64,000 nucleotides of DNA from Bartonella sp. AU18XJBT (lineage in GTDB: Bacteria; Pseudomonadota; Alphaproteobacteria; Rhizobiales; Rhizobiaceae): assembly GCF_028618595.1 (NCBI RefSeq), contig NZ_JAQITE010000007.1, positions 1 to 64,000 on the forward strand, in the 5' to 3' direction. Of this stretch, positions 51,919-61,076 are shown piece after piece. Position 1 is the first letter of the stretch. Each line of letters opens with the position of its first letter. The translations under genes were made by a program, and so were the position numbers. The notes beneath the pieces are model-generated. The model saw nothing but the letters and a program-made list of their open reading frames with translations, made no database searches and had not been told where the DNA came from.

Positions 51919-52505
51919 AAGTTAATATCCTGAAGGCGACATGCACAATTTTATTCAAACGAACACTATAACTATTCGTAAACATAAAAGGCTGTCTGCC
52001 GTAAAAGGGAAGTACCAGAAAAACAGGACGGAACACCACGTGCAGAGGCATGACTGCATTTACACCATTTCTCATCTTTATTTCCATCTGTTTTTTATGA
52101 CTCATATTTCTTAAAAGTCTCCGGTAAAATAATCTTTAAAACAGTTCGGATATCCGAACCAACGAATCTTAAGTAATGCAATCCTAATGTTATAACATAG
52201 AAATTTTTCATCCATAAAAAAGTCTCAACACATAATAGGCAAAAAACCTCTAAAGACAACTTAATATGAGTTACAGATAATTTAGATGACTATTATTAGC
52301 TAGGAAGCATAAATATTCTTTTATGTTGATATCATGCGTTTGGCAAGTAACAATGTAAATCATGTATAATGATAATATCTTTATGACTTTAATTTTGTTT
52401 TTGGGTGTTTATTTAGCTTTTAGTGAAAAATAGAGAATAAATTGGTGTATCGTTTTTATATAACCAAGATAAATTATTACAAATGTAATGTAGAGTATTT
52501 TGCTT
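51919..52505. other. Divergent rne-amiC intergenic region
   Basis: About 590 bases between two divergent genes, without a supported coding frame. It includes the rne 5' untranslated region and the promoters of both genes. A perfect 16-base palindrome is at 52144-52159 (separate entry). An 87-codon minus-strand frame that overlaps the rne start in another phase has no family resemblance and is not called. Confidence 0.5.
52144..52159. promoter_or_regulatory. 16-base perfect palindrome in the rne-amiC region
   Basis: GTTCGGATATCCGAAC is identical to its reverse complement. It lies about 225 bases before the rne start and about 345 before amiC. It could be an operator for a dimeric regulator or, in the rne leader RNA, a hairpin. 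RNase E autoregulates through its 5' leader in other bacteria, which makes the second possibility worth testing. Confidence 0.4.
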
Positions 52506-53735
52506 ATGATAAGAGTTTTTTTTACCAAAAAGCTGAAAACAGCTTATGGGGATGTTATTGTGCTCGTCACATACTTTTTATTATGTTTTTTGCTATTCCA
52601 AACCAGTGTTCAAGCCGCAGATCCTTTGAGACTTGTTAATTTTCGAACCATTGGTGATAGTGTTCATACGCGTATTATTGCGGTTTTCAATTCAAAACCA
52701 AATGTTCGTTTACAGACTTTGGACAGGCCAGCACGTTTGGTCATCAATTTACCTACAATTGACTTTTCGATGCAAAATACGCCTTTAAAGAAACAGAATA
52801 CATCAACTGTTATGCTTTCAGATGTGCGTTATGCTTTCTCTGACATACAGACTTCACGCATTATTTTGACAAGTAAAACGGTTTTTGTTGTTGAAAAAAG
52901 TGTCGTAAAAAAATTAAATAATGGTTTATGGCAGTTGCTGATTGATATTCGTAAAAGTACACAAGAAAAATTTGATGAGATATTAAAAAAACAGCAAAGG
53001 GCCAATTTTGATACAAAAACACAGTTAATACCAGCATATAATTTCCGAGTTGTTCTTGATCCTGGTCATGGTGGTATTGATGGTGGTGCACGGGGTGTTA
53101 CTGGAATTTTAGAAAAAGATGTGACTTTAGACTTTGCACGTGCATTGCGAGACGAATTACAAAAGGATTCTCATATTACTGTTGCTTTAACGCGAGATTC
53201 CAATATTTTTTTAAGACTAAGTGAAAGAGTTAAAAAAGCGCAAGAGTTTGATGCTGATCTTTTTATATCTATTCACGCAGATACGATTGATCTACATTCT
53301 CTTCGCGGTGCCACCGTGTATACCATATCAGATAAAGCCTCTGATGCCATTGCAAAATCTTTAGCTGAAAATGAAAATAAAGTTGATTTGCTCGATGGTT
53401 TGCCTGCAGATGAAACACTCGAAGTTACAGATATTTTGATGGATCTTACACGACGTGAAACACATACATTTTCGGTTAATTTTGCAAATAGTGTTATTTC
53501 AAGTTTATCAAAAAATCATATTAACTTGATTAATAACCCACATCGGTATGCTAATTTTCAAGTTTTAAGAGCTTCAGATATACCCTCCGTCCTGATAGAG
53601 ATAGGTTATTTATCCAATAAAGAGGACGAAAAGTTATTAAATGATCCTCATTGGAGAAAACAAATGGCAGCCTCTATTGCTCATTCTATTCGTCAATTTG
53701 CTGATTATAGGCAGAAAATGATACAGCCTCTTTAA
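52506..53735 (+). CDS. amiC: N-acetylmuramoyl-L-alanine amidase (AmiC type)
   Basis: A 409-residue periplasmic zinc amidase that cleaves the amide bond between MurNAc and the peptide stem, needed for daughter-cell separation. A signal segment (about residues 16-37, ending SVQA) is followed by an AMIN domain (about 40-150) that targets septal peptidoglycan. An Amidase_3 domain (about 180-400) ends the protein. Zinc ligands are H188 in 'VLDPGHGGIDGGARG', E203 in 'LEKDVTLDFA' and H257 in 'FISIHADTID'. The catalytic Glu is in 'VLIEIGYLSNKEDE'. ATG 52506 is used; a TTG two codons upstream is possible. mrcA follows, so the unit serves wall remodelling. Confidence 0.94.
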   Translation: MIRVFFTKKLKTAYGDVIVLVTYFLLCFLLFQTSVQAADPLRLVNFRTIGDSVHTRIIAVFNSKPNVRLQTLDRPARLVINLPTIDFSMQNTPLKKQNTSTVMLSDVRYAFSDIQTSRIILTSKTVFVVEKSVVKKLNNGLWQLLIDIRKSTQEKFDEILKKQQRANFDTKTQLIPAYNFRVVLDPGHGGIDGGARGVTGILEKDVTLDFARALRDELQKDSHITVALTRDSNIFLRLSERVKKAQEFDADLFISIHADTIDLHSLRGATVYTISDKASDAIAKSLAENENKVDLLDGLPADETLEVTDILMDLTRRETHTFSVNFANSVISSLSKNHINLINNPHRYANFQVLRASDIPSVLIEIGYLSNKEDEKLLNDPHWRKQMAASIAHSIRQFADYRQKMIQPL

Positions 53736-53876
53736 ATTTGTGAGAAAATAGGGTATCAATATGGGCTTCTAGTATACCCTAGTATAAATAAAAGATAGAA
53801 AACAAATTCTCTTGATCTCAATCTTGTGGTGATATCCACTTGGTGTATTGGAAGTAACGTATTTTTTCTTTGATTA

Positions 53877-56369
53877 ATGCTTAAGAAAGCGATAGCCGTT
53901 TTTATGATGATTTTTTTAAGATATCTTCTTCGTTTTTTTGTTGCTATTGGACTTTTTGGTGCAATAACGTGGGGTGTTATGACCAGTGGTCAAGCAAATG
54001 CACTGCCTGATTATGAAGTTCTTTCACTTTATGAGCCGCCGGTAATGACTCGCGTCCATGCTTCTGATGGCCGTCTTATGGCAGAGTTTGCAACAAAACA
54101 TCGCCTCTATTTACCGATTCAATCAATACCAAAGCTTGTTATAAATGCTTTTATTTCGGCTGAAGATAAAAACTTTTATCATCATTTTGGTTTAGATCCC
54201 GAAGGACTTTCTCGAGCTTTGATCAATAATATTCGTAATATTGGTTCTGGAAGACGTCCAGAGGGTGCATCAACTATAACGCAACAAGTCGCTAAAAACT
54301 TCCTTTTAAGTTCAGAAACAACGTTAGAGCGTAAATTTAAGGAAGCTATTTTAGCAATGCGTATTGAGAAAACTTATTCAAAAGAGCATATTCTCGAACT
54401 TTATCTCAATGAAATTTATCTGGGTCGTGGTACCTATGGTATAGCAGCTGCTTCTTTGACCTATTTCAATAAATCCGTCAATGATTTGACACTAGAACAA
54501 TGTGCTTATTTGGCTGCTCTTCCAAAAGGACCAGCAAATTATGATCCATTTAAGAATACACAACGTGCTATTGATCGGCGCAATTGGGTTATAGATCGGA
54601 TGATTGCAAATGGATATGTAACGCGTGAACAAGGTGAAAAAGCGAAAACTAAACCTTTAGGAGCGACAATACGTGGAAGTGATAGCTATGTTTTTGCGGC
54701 TGATTATTTTACTGAAGAAGTGCGGCGTCGTTTAATACATCGCTATGGGGCTAAAACACTTTATGAAGGTGGGCTTTCCATTCGTACAACGCTTGATCCG
54801 CATTTACAACTTATTGCGCGACGTGCTTTGCACGCTGGGTTAATTAGATTTGATCATTCGCAAGGATGGCGTGGAGCTTATGCACATATTGATGAGAAAG
54901 GTGATTGGGGGATAGAACTTGCAAATATCACGGGACTAAGTGATGTTCCTGAATGGCGTTTAGCTGTTGTTCTTTCTACTAATCCCAATAAAGTAGAGAT
55001 TGGTTTACAGCCACAGCGCGAAGCTTCAGGTATATTATCAAAAAAACGGGAAATTGCTATTTTATCTGAATCTGATTCAAAATGGGCACTGCATGTTGTA
55101 AAAGAAAATGGTTATCGAAAAACTGTTCAGAACTTATCTCATGTTCTGCAAGTTGGGGATGTCATTTTTGTTGAAAAACTATCCAATACAAACAACACTT
55201 ATCGCTTACAACAAATTCCAAAGGTTGAAGGTGCAATTGTTGCTATGGAACCTCATACAGGGCGCGTTCTTGCTATGGTGGGAGGATTTTCTTTTGCCGC
55301 ATCTGAATTCAATCGTGCAACCCAAGCTTATCGCCAACCGGGGTCTGCTTTTAAGCCTTTTGTTTATGCAGCAGCTCTTGATAATGGGTATACACCAGCA
55401 TCTGTTGTTTTAGATGGCCCCATTGAAGTTCGTCAATATAATGGTGAAGTTTGGCAACCCAAAAATTATGGAGGTACCTTTGCAGGACCTTCAACGTTGC
55501 GGTATGGTATTGAGCGTTCTCGTAATCTTATGACAATACGGCTTGCCAATGATATGGGAATGCCTCTTGTCGCTGAATATGCAGAACGCTTTGGCGTAGT
55601 GGATAAATTGCAGCCCTATCTTCCCATGGCTTTAGGAGCTGGTGAAACAACAGTATTACGAATGGTTACAGCTTATTCAGTCATTGCCAATGGAGGGCGC
55701 TCTATTAAACCTTCTCTGATAGACAGAATTCAAGATCGTTATGGAAAGACAATTTATCGTCATGATGATCGTATTTGTGAAAATTGTAATACGCATTCAT
55801 GGAATAATCAACGTGAACCCACATTGATTGATGAGCGAGATCAAGTTCTTGACCCTATGACGGCTTATCAGATTACATCCATGATGGAAGGGGTTGTTCA
55901 GCGTGGTACTGCAGCACGTTTACGTTATCTTAATCGACATATTGCTGCTAAGACAGGGACAACCAATGACTCTAAAGATGTATGGTTTATGGGATTTACT
56001 CCTGACATTGTCGTTGGTATTTTTATCGGCTACGATCAACCTGCTCCGTTAGGATATAATGGAACCGGAAGTTCATTAGCTGCACCTATTTTTGGTGAGT
56101 TTATGGCAGATGCTCTTAAAGGGAAGCCAGATGTTCCCTTTAAGATGCCGAAGGGTATGATTTTAATGCCAATTAATCGGAAAACAGGAATGCTTGCAGA
56201 AAGAGGAGATCAAGATGTCATTATAGAAGCATTTAAACCAGGAACTGGTCCTGCTGATATATATCAAGTTATTGGGGGTACAAATTCTTTTCAAGAAGGT
56301 GTTCCAGCAGTAACGACTTCTCCACAAGTCAATAAAGCCCTTGAAAGTGGGACAGGTGGGTTGTATTAA
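53877..56369 (+). CDS. mrcA: Penicillin-binding protein 1A (bifunctional)
   Basis: An 830-residue class A PBP that polymerises glycan strands and cross-links peptides. It has an N-terminal membrane anchor (about residues 14-36). The glycosyltransferase domain has 'FISAEDKNFYHHFGLDPEGL' (catalytic Glu near 95) and 'GASTITQQVAKNFLL', followed by 'EIYLGRGTYGIAAAS'. The transpeptidase domain has SxxK 'PGSAFKPFVYAAAL' (Ser near 489), SxN 'ERSRNLM' and KTG 'AAKTGTTNDSKDVWFMG' near 691. An OB-like insertion lies between the domains, as in Gram-negative PBP1A. It is downstream of amiC after 141 bases. Confidence 0.96.
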   Translation: MLKKAIAVFMMIFLRYLLRFFVAIGLFGAITWGVMTSGQANALPDYEVLSLYEPPVMTRVHASDGRLMAEFATKHRLYLPIQSIPKLVINAFISAEDKNFYHHFGLDPEGLSRALINNIRNIGSGRRPEGASTITQQVAKNFLLSSETTLERKFKEAILAMRIEKTYSKEHILELYLNEIYLGRGTYGIAAASLTYFNKSVNDLTLEQCAYLAALPKGPANYDPFKNTQRAIDRRNWVIDRMIANGYVTREQGEKAKTKPLGATIRGSDSYVFAADYFTEEVRRRLIHRYGAKTLYEGGLSIRTTLDPHLQLIARRALHAGLIRFDHSQGWRGAYAHIDEKGDWGIELANITGLSDVPEWRLAVVLSTNPNKVEIGLQPQREASGILSKKREIAILSESDSKWALHVVKENGYRKTVQNLSHVLQVGDVIFVEKLSNTNNTYRLQQIPKVEGAIVAMEPHTGRVLAMVGGFSFAASEFNRATQAYRQPGSAFKPFVYAAALDNGYTPASVVLDGPIEVRQYNGEVWQPKNYGGTFAGPSTLRYGIERSRNLMTIRLANDMGMPLVAEYAERFGVVDKLQPYLPMALGAGETTVLRMVTAYSVIANGGRSIKPSLIDRIQDRYGKTIYRHDDRICENCNTHSWNNQREPTLIDERDQVLDPMTAYQITSMMEGVVQRGTAARLRYLNRHIAAKTGTTNDSKDVWFMGFTPDIVVGIFIGYDQPAPLGYNGTGSSLAAPIFGEFMADALKGKPDVPFKMPKGMILMPINRKTGMLAERGDQDVIIEAFKPGTGPADIYQVIGGTNSFQEGVPAVTTSPQVNKALESGTGGLY

Positions 56370-56529
56370 TCAACAAAATCTCCTTTTGTCATAAGCTATG
56401 GTTTTTTTACAGTGTTGGTCCTGTAAATAGAATGATAAATCCATGCTATTTCCTCACAGAAGCTATCAAATTTGTATAAGATTCTAGGGACATAACCAGA
56501 AAGAGTGTTTAAAAATACGGTGTTAAATT

Positions 56530-57658
56530 ATGCGAGCAGAAATAGAAACATTAGTTGATGAAATCCAGAAAGCAATTCAATTGCTAAGGGGGCATCTTTG
56601 ACTGGGATCAATCACTAAAGCGTCTCGAATATCTTAATCAAAAAGCGGAAGATCCGTCATTATGGGATGATGCACAACAAGCACAGGATATGATGCGTGA
56701 GCGTCAGCGTCTTGATGATTCAATCAATGGTCTTTTATCATTTACAAGAACACTTGAAGAATGCATTGAGCTTATCGCGATGGGTGAAGAAGAAAGCGAT
56801 GTTGAAATTATCGCTGATGCAGAAAATTCAATACGCAATCTTAAAAATGAGATCGATAAAAGGCAAATTGATGTACTTCTTTCAGGAGAGGCGGATCCGA
56901 ATGATACCTATTTAGAAGTTCATGCTGGAGCAGGGGGAACAGAAAGCCAAGATTGGGCTTCTATGCTCTTACGTATGTATATGCGCTGGGCTGAACAGCA
57001 TGAAATGAAGGTTGAAATTTTAGAAATTCATGATGGGGAAGAAGCAGGGATAAAGTCAGCGACTATTCTTGTAAAAGGGCATAATGCTTATGGAATGTTA
57101 AAAACAGAATCAGGCGTTCATCGCTTGGTGCGGATTTCTCCATTTGATTCGAATGCAAAGCGCCATACCTCTTTTGCGAGCATTTGGGTTTATCCAGTTA
57201 TTGATGACAATATTGAAGTTGATGTTTCAGAGGCAGACGTGCGTATTGATACATATCGTGCATCGGGCGCAGGAGGACAACATGTTAACACGACAGATTC
57301 CGCTGTTCGCATCACACATATAAAAACGGGTATTGTTGTTCAATGTCAAACAGAGCGTTCTCAACATAAAAATCGCGCTACGGCTTGGTCGATGTTGCGT
57401 GCACGGCTTTATGAAGAAGAGCTTAAAAAAAGAGAAGAAGAAACCAATGCTGCTGAATCTTCTAAAACAGAAATCGGGTGGGGACATCAAATTAGATCTT
57501 ATGTTCTTCAGCCCTATCAGCTTGTCAAAGATTTGCGTACAGGGATTGAAAATACGGATCCACAATCCGTACTTAATGGTAATTTAGATGCATTTATAGA
57601 GGCAGCACTTGCACGGCGCATTTATGGAAAAGACAAAGAAATTGAGGATATTCGTTAA
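56530..57658 (+). CDS. prfB: Peptide chain release factor 2 (programmed +1 frameshift)
   Basis: Release factor 2 recognises UGA and UAA. The first 23 codons (from ATG 56530) end at an in-frame TGA (56599-56601) within AAGGGGGCATCTTTGAC. This is the classic frameshift site: a Shine-Dalgarno-like AGGGGG three bases before CTT-TGA-C. Slipping one base to read GAC from 56600 continues for 352 codons, giving 375 residues in all. The second part carries the stop-codon-recognition tripeptide SPF ('RLVRISPFDSNAKRH') and the GGQ loop ('RASGAGGQHVNTTDSA'). Low RF2 raises frameshifting, so the factor regulates itself. This is a functional arrangement, not a pseudogene. Confidence 0.96.
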
Positions 57659-57989
57659 TTATATACTCTTCCTTCAAGCCATGTAGATTTTTTCTTAAGC
57701 TGTTCGTTTGTTATGATGTTATGATAGCCTTTGATACTTTAAAGGTTCAAAGAGGGGAGGGTTTGTTCCTTTCTTCAATTTTTTCTCACACGCCAATCCT
57801 GCTTTATGATATTGCAAGTGATAGGAAGAATCTGAAATAAGAAAAATTTGCGATATTCGGAGCACTAATATAAATATAAAACAATTATTATCCTTATAAA
57901 TCAATATATTGTAAAAATTGAATCCGTTGAAAACCCAAAATCAATTCAGAGGATAATTTTTGCTTTTCAAGGCAAATCAAACACTCAAT
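57659..57989. other. Spacer between convergent prfB and bcp
   Basis: About 330 bases with no convincing gene. A 39-codon + strand frame (57721-57840) and a 61-codon minus-strand frame over the same bases lack ribosome-binding sites and recognisable sequence. No strong terminator hairpin is visible for either convergent gene. Confidence 0.5.
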
Positions 57990-58475
57990 TTACAAATTAC
58001 CATTATGATGTAAAAGTGTTGCTGTAGCTAAAACATTTTCAGCATGCCCTGATACGCTTACTTTGCGCCATTCTTCTGCTATTATTCCATTTGCATTAAT
58101 TAAAAAAGTACTCCGTTCAACTCCCATATATTTGCGTCCATACATGCTTTTTTCAACCCAAACACCATAAGCTTCGAGGGTTGTTTTTTCTTCATCAGAA
58201 ACCAAGATGACATCAAGTTCATGTTTTACTTTAAATTTATCATGTTTTTTTACATTATCTGGAGAGATTCCAATAACAGCAACACCGATTTCATCAAATT
58301 TCATCTTTAATTTTGTGAAATCAAGTGCTTCGATTGTGCAGCCACTGGTGTCATCTTTTGGATAAAAATATAAAACAACAGGTTTTCCTTTAAAGTCAGA
58401 AAGACACACTGTCTCTCCTCCATCGCGCGGCAAATTAAAATCAGGAGCAAGAGCACCTTTCATTGGTCTTGTCAT
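57990..58475 (-). CDS. bcp: Thioredoxin-dependent thiol peroxidase (BCP/PrxQ type)
   Basis: A 161-residue peroxiredoxin that reduces hydrogen peroxide and organic hydroperoxides. The active site 'YPKDDTSGCTIEALDFTKL' contains the peroxidatic Cys46 with the conserved P-x-x-x-T-x-x-C. The usual BCP resolving cysteine five residues later (GCTxEACDF) is replaced by Leu51. Cys24 is the only other cysteine, so this is a 1-Cys or atypical form that may rely directly on another thiol. Length is normal. A separate minus-strand unit, it lies 190 bases beyond the tyrS stop. Confidence 0.93.
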   Translation of the reverse strand: MTRPMKGALAPDFNLPRDGGETVCLSDFKGKPVVLYFYPKDDTSGCTIEALDFTKLKMKFDEIGVAVIGISPDNVKKHDKFKVKHELDVILVSDEEKTTLEAYGVWVEKSMYGRKYMGVERSTFLINANGIIAEEWRKVSVSGHAENVLATATLLHHNGNL

Positions 58476-58665
58476 TTTTTTCGTCTTTCTTTCTTGTATA
58501 ACAGGTAAAAGATATCAGAGTACACACAAGAAAAGAACTATTCAACTCTCTAGAATATTATTGTTTTGAAGAGATCTTTATTTTCCTAACAAAACTCACC
58601 CTATCACAATGATTGGATTGAAAGAACAAGGTCGACGTTAACAACATAAACAAAACAACAAAAGA

Positions 58666-59919
58666 TTATACTGGTTTCATCACAACATGTTTTTTCTTAC
58701 CGAAAGAAAGTTTAATGATTCCTTCTACACTGACATCCTCTCCAATAATAAGATGTGTTTCATCTTCAATAATTTGATCATTGACACGCACACCTCCACC
58801 TTGAACGTGTCTGCGTGCCTCACTATTAGATTTAGCGAGTCCTGCTTGTACTAAAAGAGTGAGCAATCCAACACCTTTTTTTAATTCTGAGGCATTAATT
58901 TCAACAGTTGGAAGATTTTCTCCCAGAGTTTTTTCTTCAAACGTTTTGCGAGCAGTTTCTGCTGCAGCATTGGCGAGAGCACGTCCATGCAACATTGCTG
59001 TAACTTCTGTTGCAAGAATTTTTTTTGCTTCGTTAATTTCTGTTCCTTGTAATACAGAAAGTTTAAGAATCTCATCCATTGGCAATGGGGTATAGAGCTT
59101 TAGAAATCGTATTACATCAGCATCTTCTGTATTACGCCAATATTGCCAAAATTGATAAGGTGAAAGCATATCCGCATTCAGCCATACAGCTCCATTCAAC
59201 GATTTACCCATTTTGGCACCGGAAGAGGTTGTCAGCAATGGTGATGTTAACGCATATAATTGTGGTGTTCCTAAACGATGCCCTAATTCGATTCCGTTAA
59301 TAATATTGCCCCATTGATCAGAGCCCCCCATTTGCATACGCAACCCATAACGTTTATAAAGTTCAACAAAGTCATAAGCTTGCAGAATCATATAATTAAA
59401 CTCTAAGAATGACAAAGAATGCTCACGCTCAAGTCTCAGTCTGACAGAATCAAATGATAACATACGGTTGACAGAAAAATGTTTTCCTACATCACGCAAA
59501 AATTCTAAGTAGTTTAAATTACATAACCATTCAGCATTATTCACAATACACGCATCAGTTTCTCGGTCACCGAATGTCAAATAGTTAGCAAATACCTTTT
59601 TAATACTATCAATATTTGCAGCAATATCATCTTGTGTCAAAAGGCGTCGCGCTTCATCTTTGAAGGAAGGATCACCGATCAATCCGGTCCCTCCGCCCAT
59701 TAAAGCAATGGGGCGATGACCCGTTTTTTGTAACCAATAAAGCATCATAATTTGAAGAAGACTTCCAGCATGTAAACTCGATGCTGTTGGATCAAATCCA
59801 GTATAAGCGCTTACAGTTTCTTTTGAGAAAAGATCATCTAAGCCTTTTTCATCTGAAATTTGGTGGATAAAACCACGTTCGCTCATAATGTGTAAAAAAT
59901 CAGATTTAAAGGCAAACAC
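58666..59919 (-). CDS. tyrS: Tyrosine--tRNA ligase
   Basis: A 417-residue class I synthetase that charges tRNA-Tyr. The HIGH signature appears as H50-A-G-S53 in '[19 protein letters not shown]', the KMSKS loop as K236-M-G-K-S240, and the tyrosine-binding region has '[19 protein letters not shown]'. A C-terminal S4-like RNA-binding domain (about 345-410) reads '[20 protein letters not shown]'. GTG 59919 is taken as the start because the protein then begins like rhizobial TyrS ([10 protein letters not shown]); ATG 59886 would trim conserved residues. Confidence 0.96.
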   Translation of the reverse strand: MFAFKSDFLHIMSERGFIHQISDEKGLDDLFSKETVSAYTGFDPTASSLHAGSLLQIMMLYWLQKTGHRPIALMGGGTGLIGDPSFKDEARRLLTQDDIAANIDSIKKVFANYLTFGDRETDACIVNNAEWLCNLNYLEFLRDVGKHFSVNRMLSFDSVRLRLEREHSLSFLEFNYMILQAYDFVELYKRYGLRMQMGGSDQWGNIINGIELGHRLGTPQLYALTSPLLTTSSGAKMGKSLNGAVWLNADMLSPYQFWQYWRNTEDADVIRFLKLYTPLPMDEILKLSVLQGTEINEAKKILATEVTAMLHGRALANAAAETARKTFEEKTLGENLPTVEINASELKKGVGLLTLLVQAGLAKSNSEARRHVQGGGVRVNDQIIEDETHLIIGEDVSVEGIIKLSFGKKKHVVMKPV

Positions 59920-60234
59920 AGATTCAATTTCCTAATTTAAGAGTGCATTCATTTCATATAATAGGTGATTATATAATGAGCGTTATCTATCATAACTGAT
60001 GCACACATCACAAGAGAAAGAGACATATCAATAATATAAAGATAAATAATACAGGTATTATTTGCTTTTTACGCTAAAAAAGAAACTATCTCAGTGATAG
60101 AAAAAAGATATTTTGTTATTCTCATTTCTATTCTGAAATAAAATTTAGAAAAGCTCTAAATACAGACTAAAAAATTACTTTGTTATGATCAGAGACGATT
60201 TTCGCTGATTTTTTTATAAATCTATCCTGTTTTC
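59920..60234. other. Spacer between the hydrolase gene and tyrS
   Basis: About 315 AT-rich bases on the 5' side of tyrS. No gene is visible. A weak hairpin (ATCAG...CTGAT, 60189-60210) lies just past the hydrolase stop and might act in its termination, but it has no T tract on that strand. Confidence 0.45.
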
Positions 60235-60915
60235 CTAAGTTAGTGAAAGTATTTCAGGAGGAGGAGAGAGAAGTTCATTGGTGATATGGTTATCCAAATA
60301 GTGAGCACATCGTTCAATAAGTTCTTCATGACATCCACTGAAAAAGTGATTAGCCTCTTCCAATATTTCTTGTGTGATGATGATACCTTTTTGTGTTTTC
60401 AATTTATCGACAAGTATTTGAACATCTTTTTTCGGAGCAACTTTATCGATACCGCCATGAATGATAAGTCCAGAGGAGGGACAAGGTGCAAGAAATGAAA
60501 AGTCATAAACATTAGGCTGAGGCGCAACAGAGATAAATCCCTCAATTTCCGGTCGGCGCATTAAAAGCTGCATACCAATCCATGCTCCAAATGAATATCC
60601 TGCTACCCAACAATTTTTAGAGTCTGGGTGTTGTGTTTGCACCCAATCAAGAGCAGCAGCAGCATCTGAAAGTTCTCCTATTCCATAATCAAATTCACCC
60701 TGACTACGACCAATACCACGAAAGTTAAAACGTAAAGTTGTAAAGCCACGTTGCTGGAACATATAAAAAAGGTCATAGACAATTTTATGATTCATAGTTC
60801 CACCAAATTGTGGATGAGGATGCAAAATGATCGCAATGGGGGCATTTTTTTGTTGTGAAGGTTGATAACGCCCTTCGAGTCGACCCGCGGGACCGTTAAA
60901 AATAATTTCTGGCAT
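60235..60915 (-). CDS. Alpha/beta hydrolase (COG2945-like)
   Basis: A 226-residue alpha/beta-hydrolase-fold protein. The nucleophile elbow 'VAGYSFGAWIGMQL' places the catalytic serine at S108. D157 ('IHGGIDKVAP') and H190 ('EEANHFFSG') complete the triad. The oxyanion strand 'LHPHPQFGGTMNHK' and 'LRFNFRGIGRSQGEFDYG' are characteristic of this small, widespread bacterial subfamily. The substrate is unknown. It is divergent from the cysteine desulfurase gene, an arrangement kept in rhizobial genomes, but no functional link to iron-sulfur assembly is established. Confidence 0.85.
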   Translation of the reverse strand: MPEIIFNGPAGRLEGRYQPSQQKNAPIAIILHPHPQFGGTMNHKIVYDLFYMFQQRGFTTLRFNFRGIGRSQGEFDYGIGELSDAAAALDWVQTQHPDSKNCWVAGYSFGAWIGMQLLMRRPEIEGFISVAPQPNVYDFSFLAPCPSSGLIIHGGIDKVAPKKDVQILVDKLKTQKGIIITQEILEEANHFFSGCHEELIERCAHYLDNHITNELLSPPPEILSLT

Positions 60916-61076
60916 AAAATGCTCCTTAAATGCAATAAAAGGCGTTCATTGACCTTGGTCGACTTTTACCATAGAATCTCTTAAATAATTATTAGATATT
61001 CTTTTTTTAGTGCACTTTTCAAGAAAATTACGCTATTTTTTTAATCAATTCATAAGATTAATGATTGCGATGTAAA

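Noticed and set aside
51842-52105. 87-codon minus-strand frame overlapping the start of rne
   Set aside because: The part over rne is out of phase, the part upstream has unusual composition (Cys/Arg runs at the end) and no recognised domain; coding is possible but unsupported.
56599-56601. In-frame TGA early in prfB as evidence for a pseudogene
   Set aside because: The surrounding sequence is the canonical RF2 programmed frameshift site, and the downstream frame is intact.
57719-57904. 61-codon minus-strand and 39-codon plus-strand frames between prfB and bcp
   Set aside because: Both lack ribosome-binding sites and resemble nothing known; they overlap each other.
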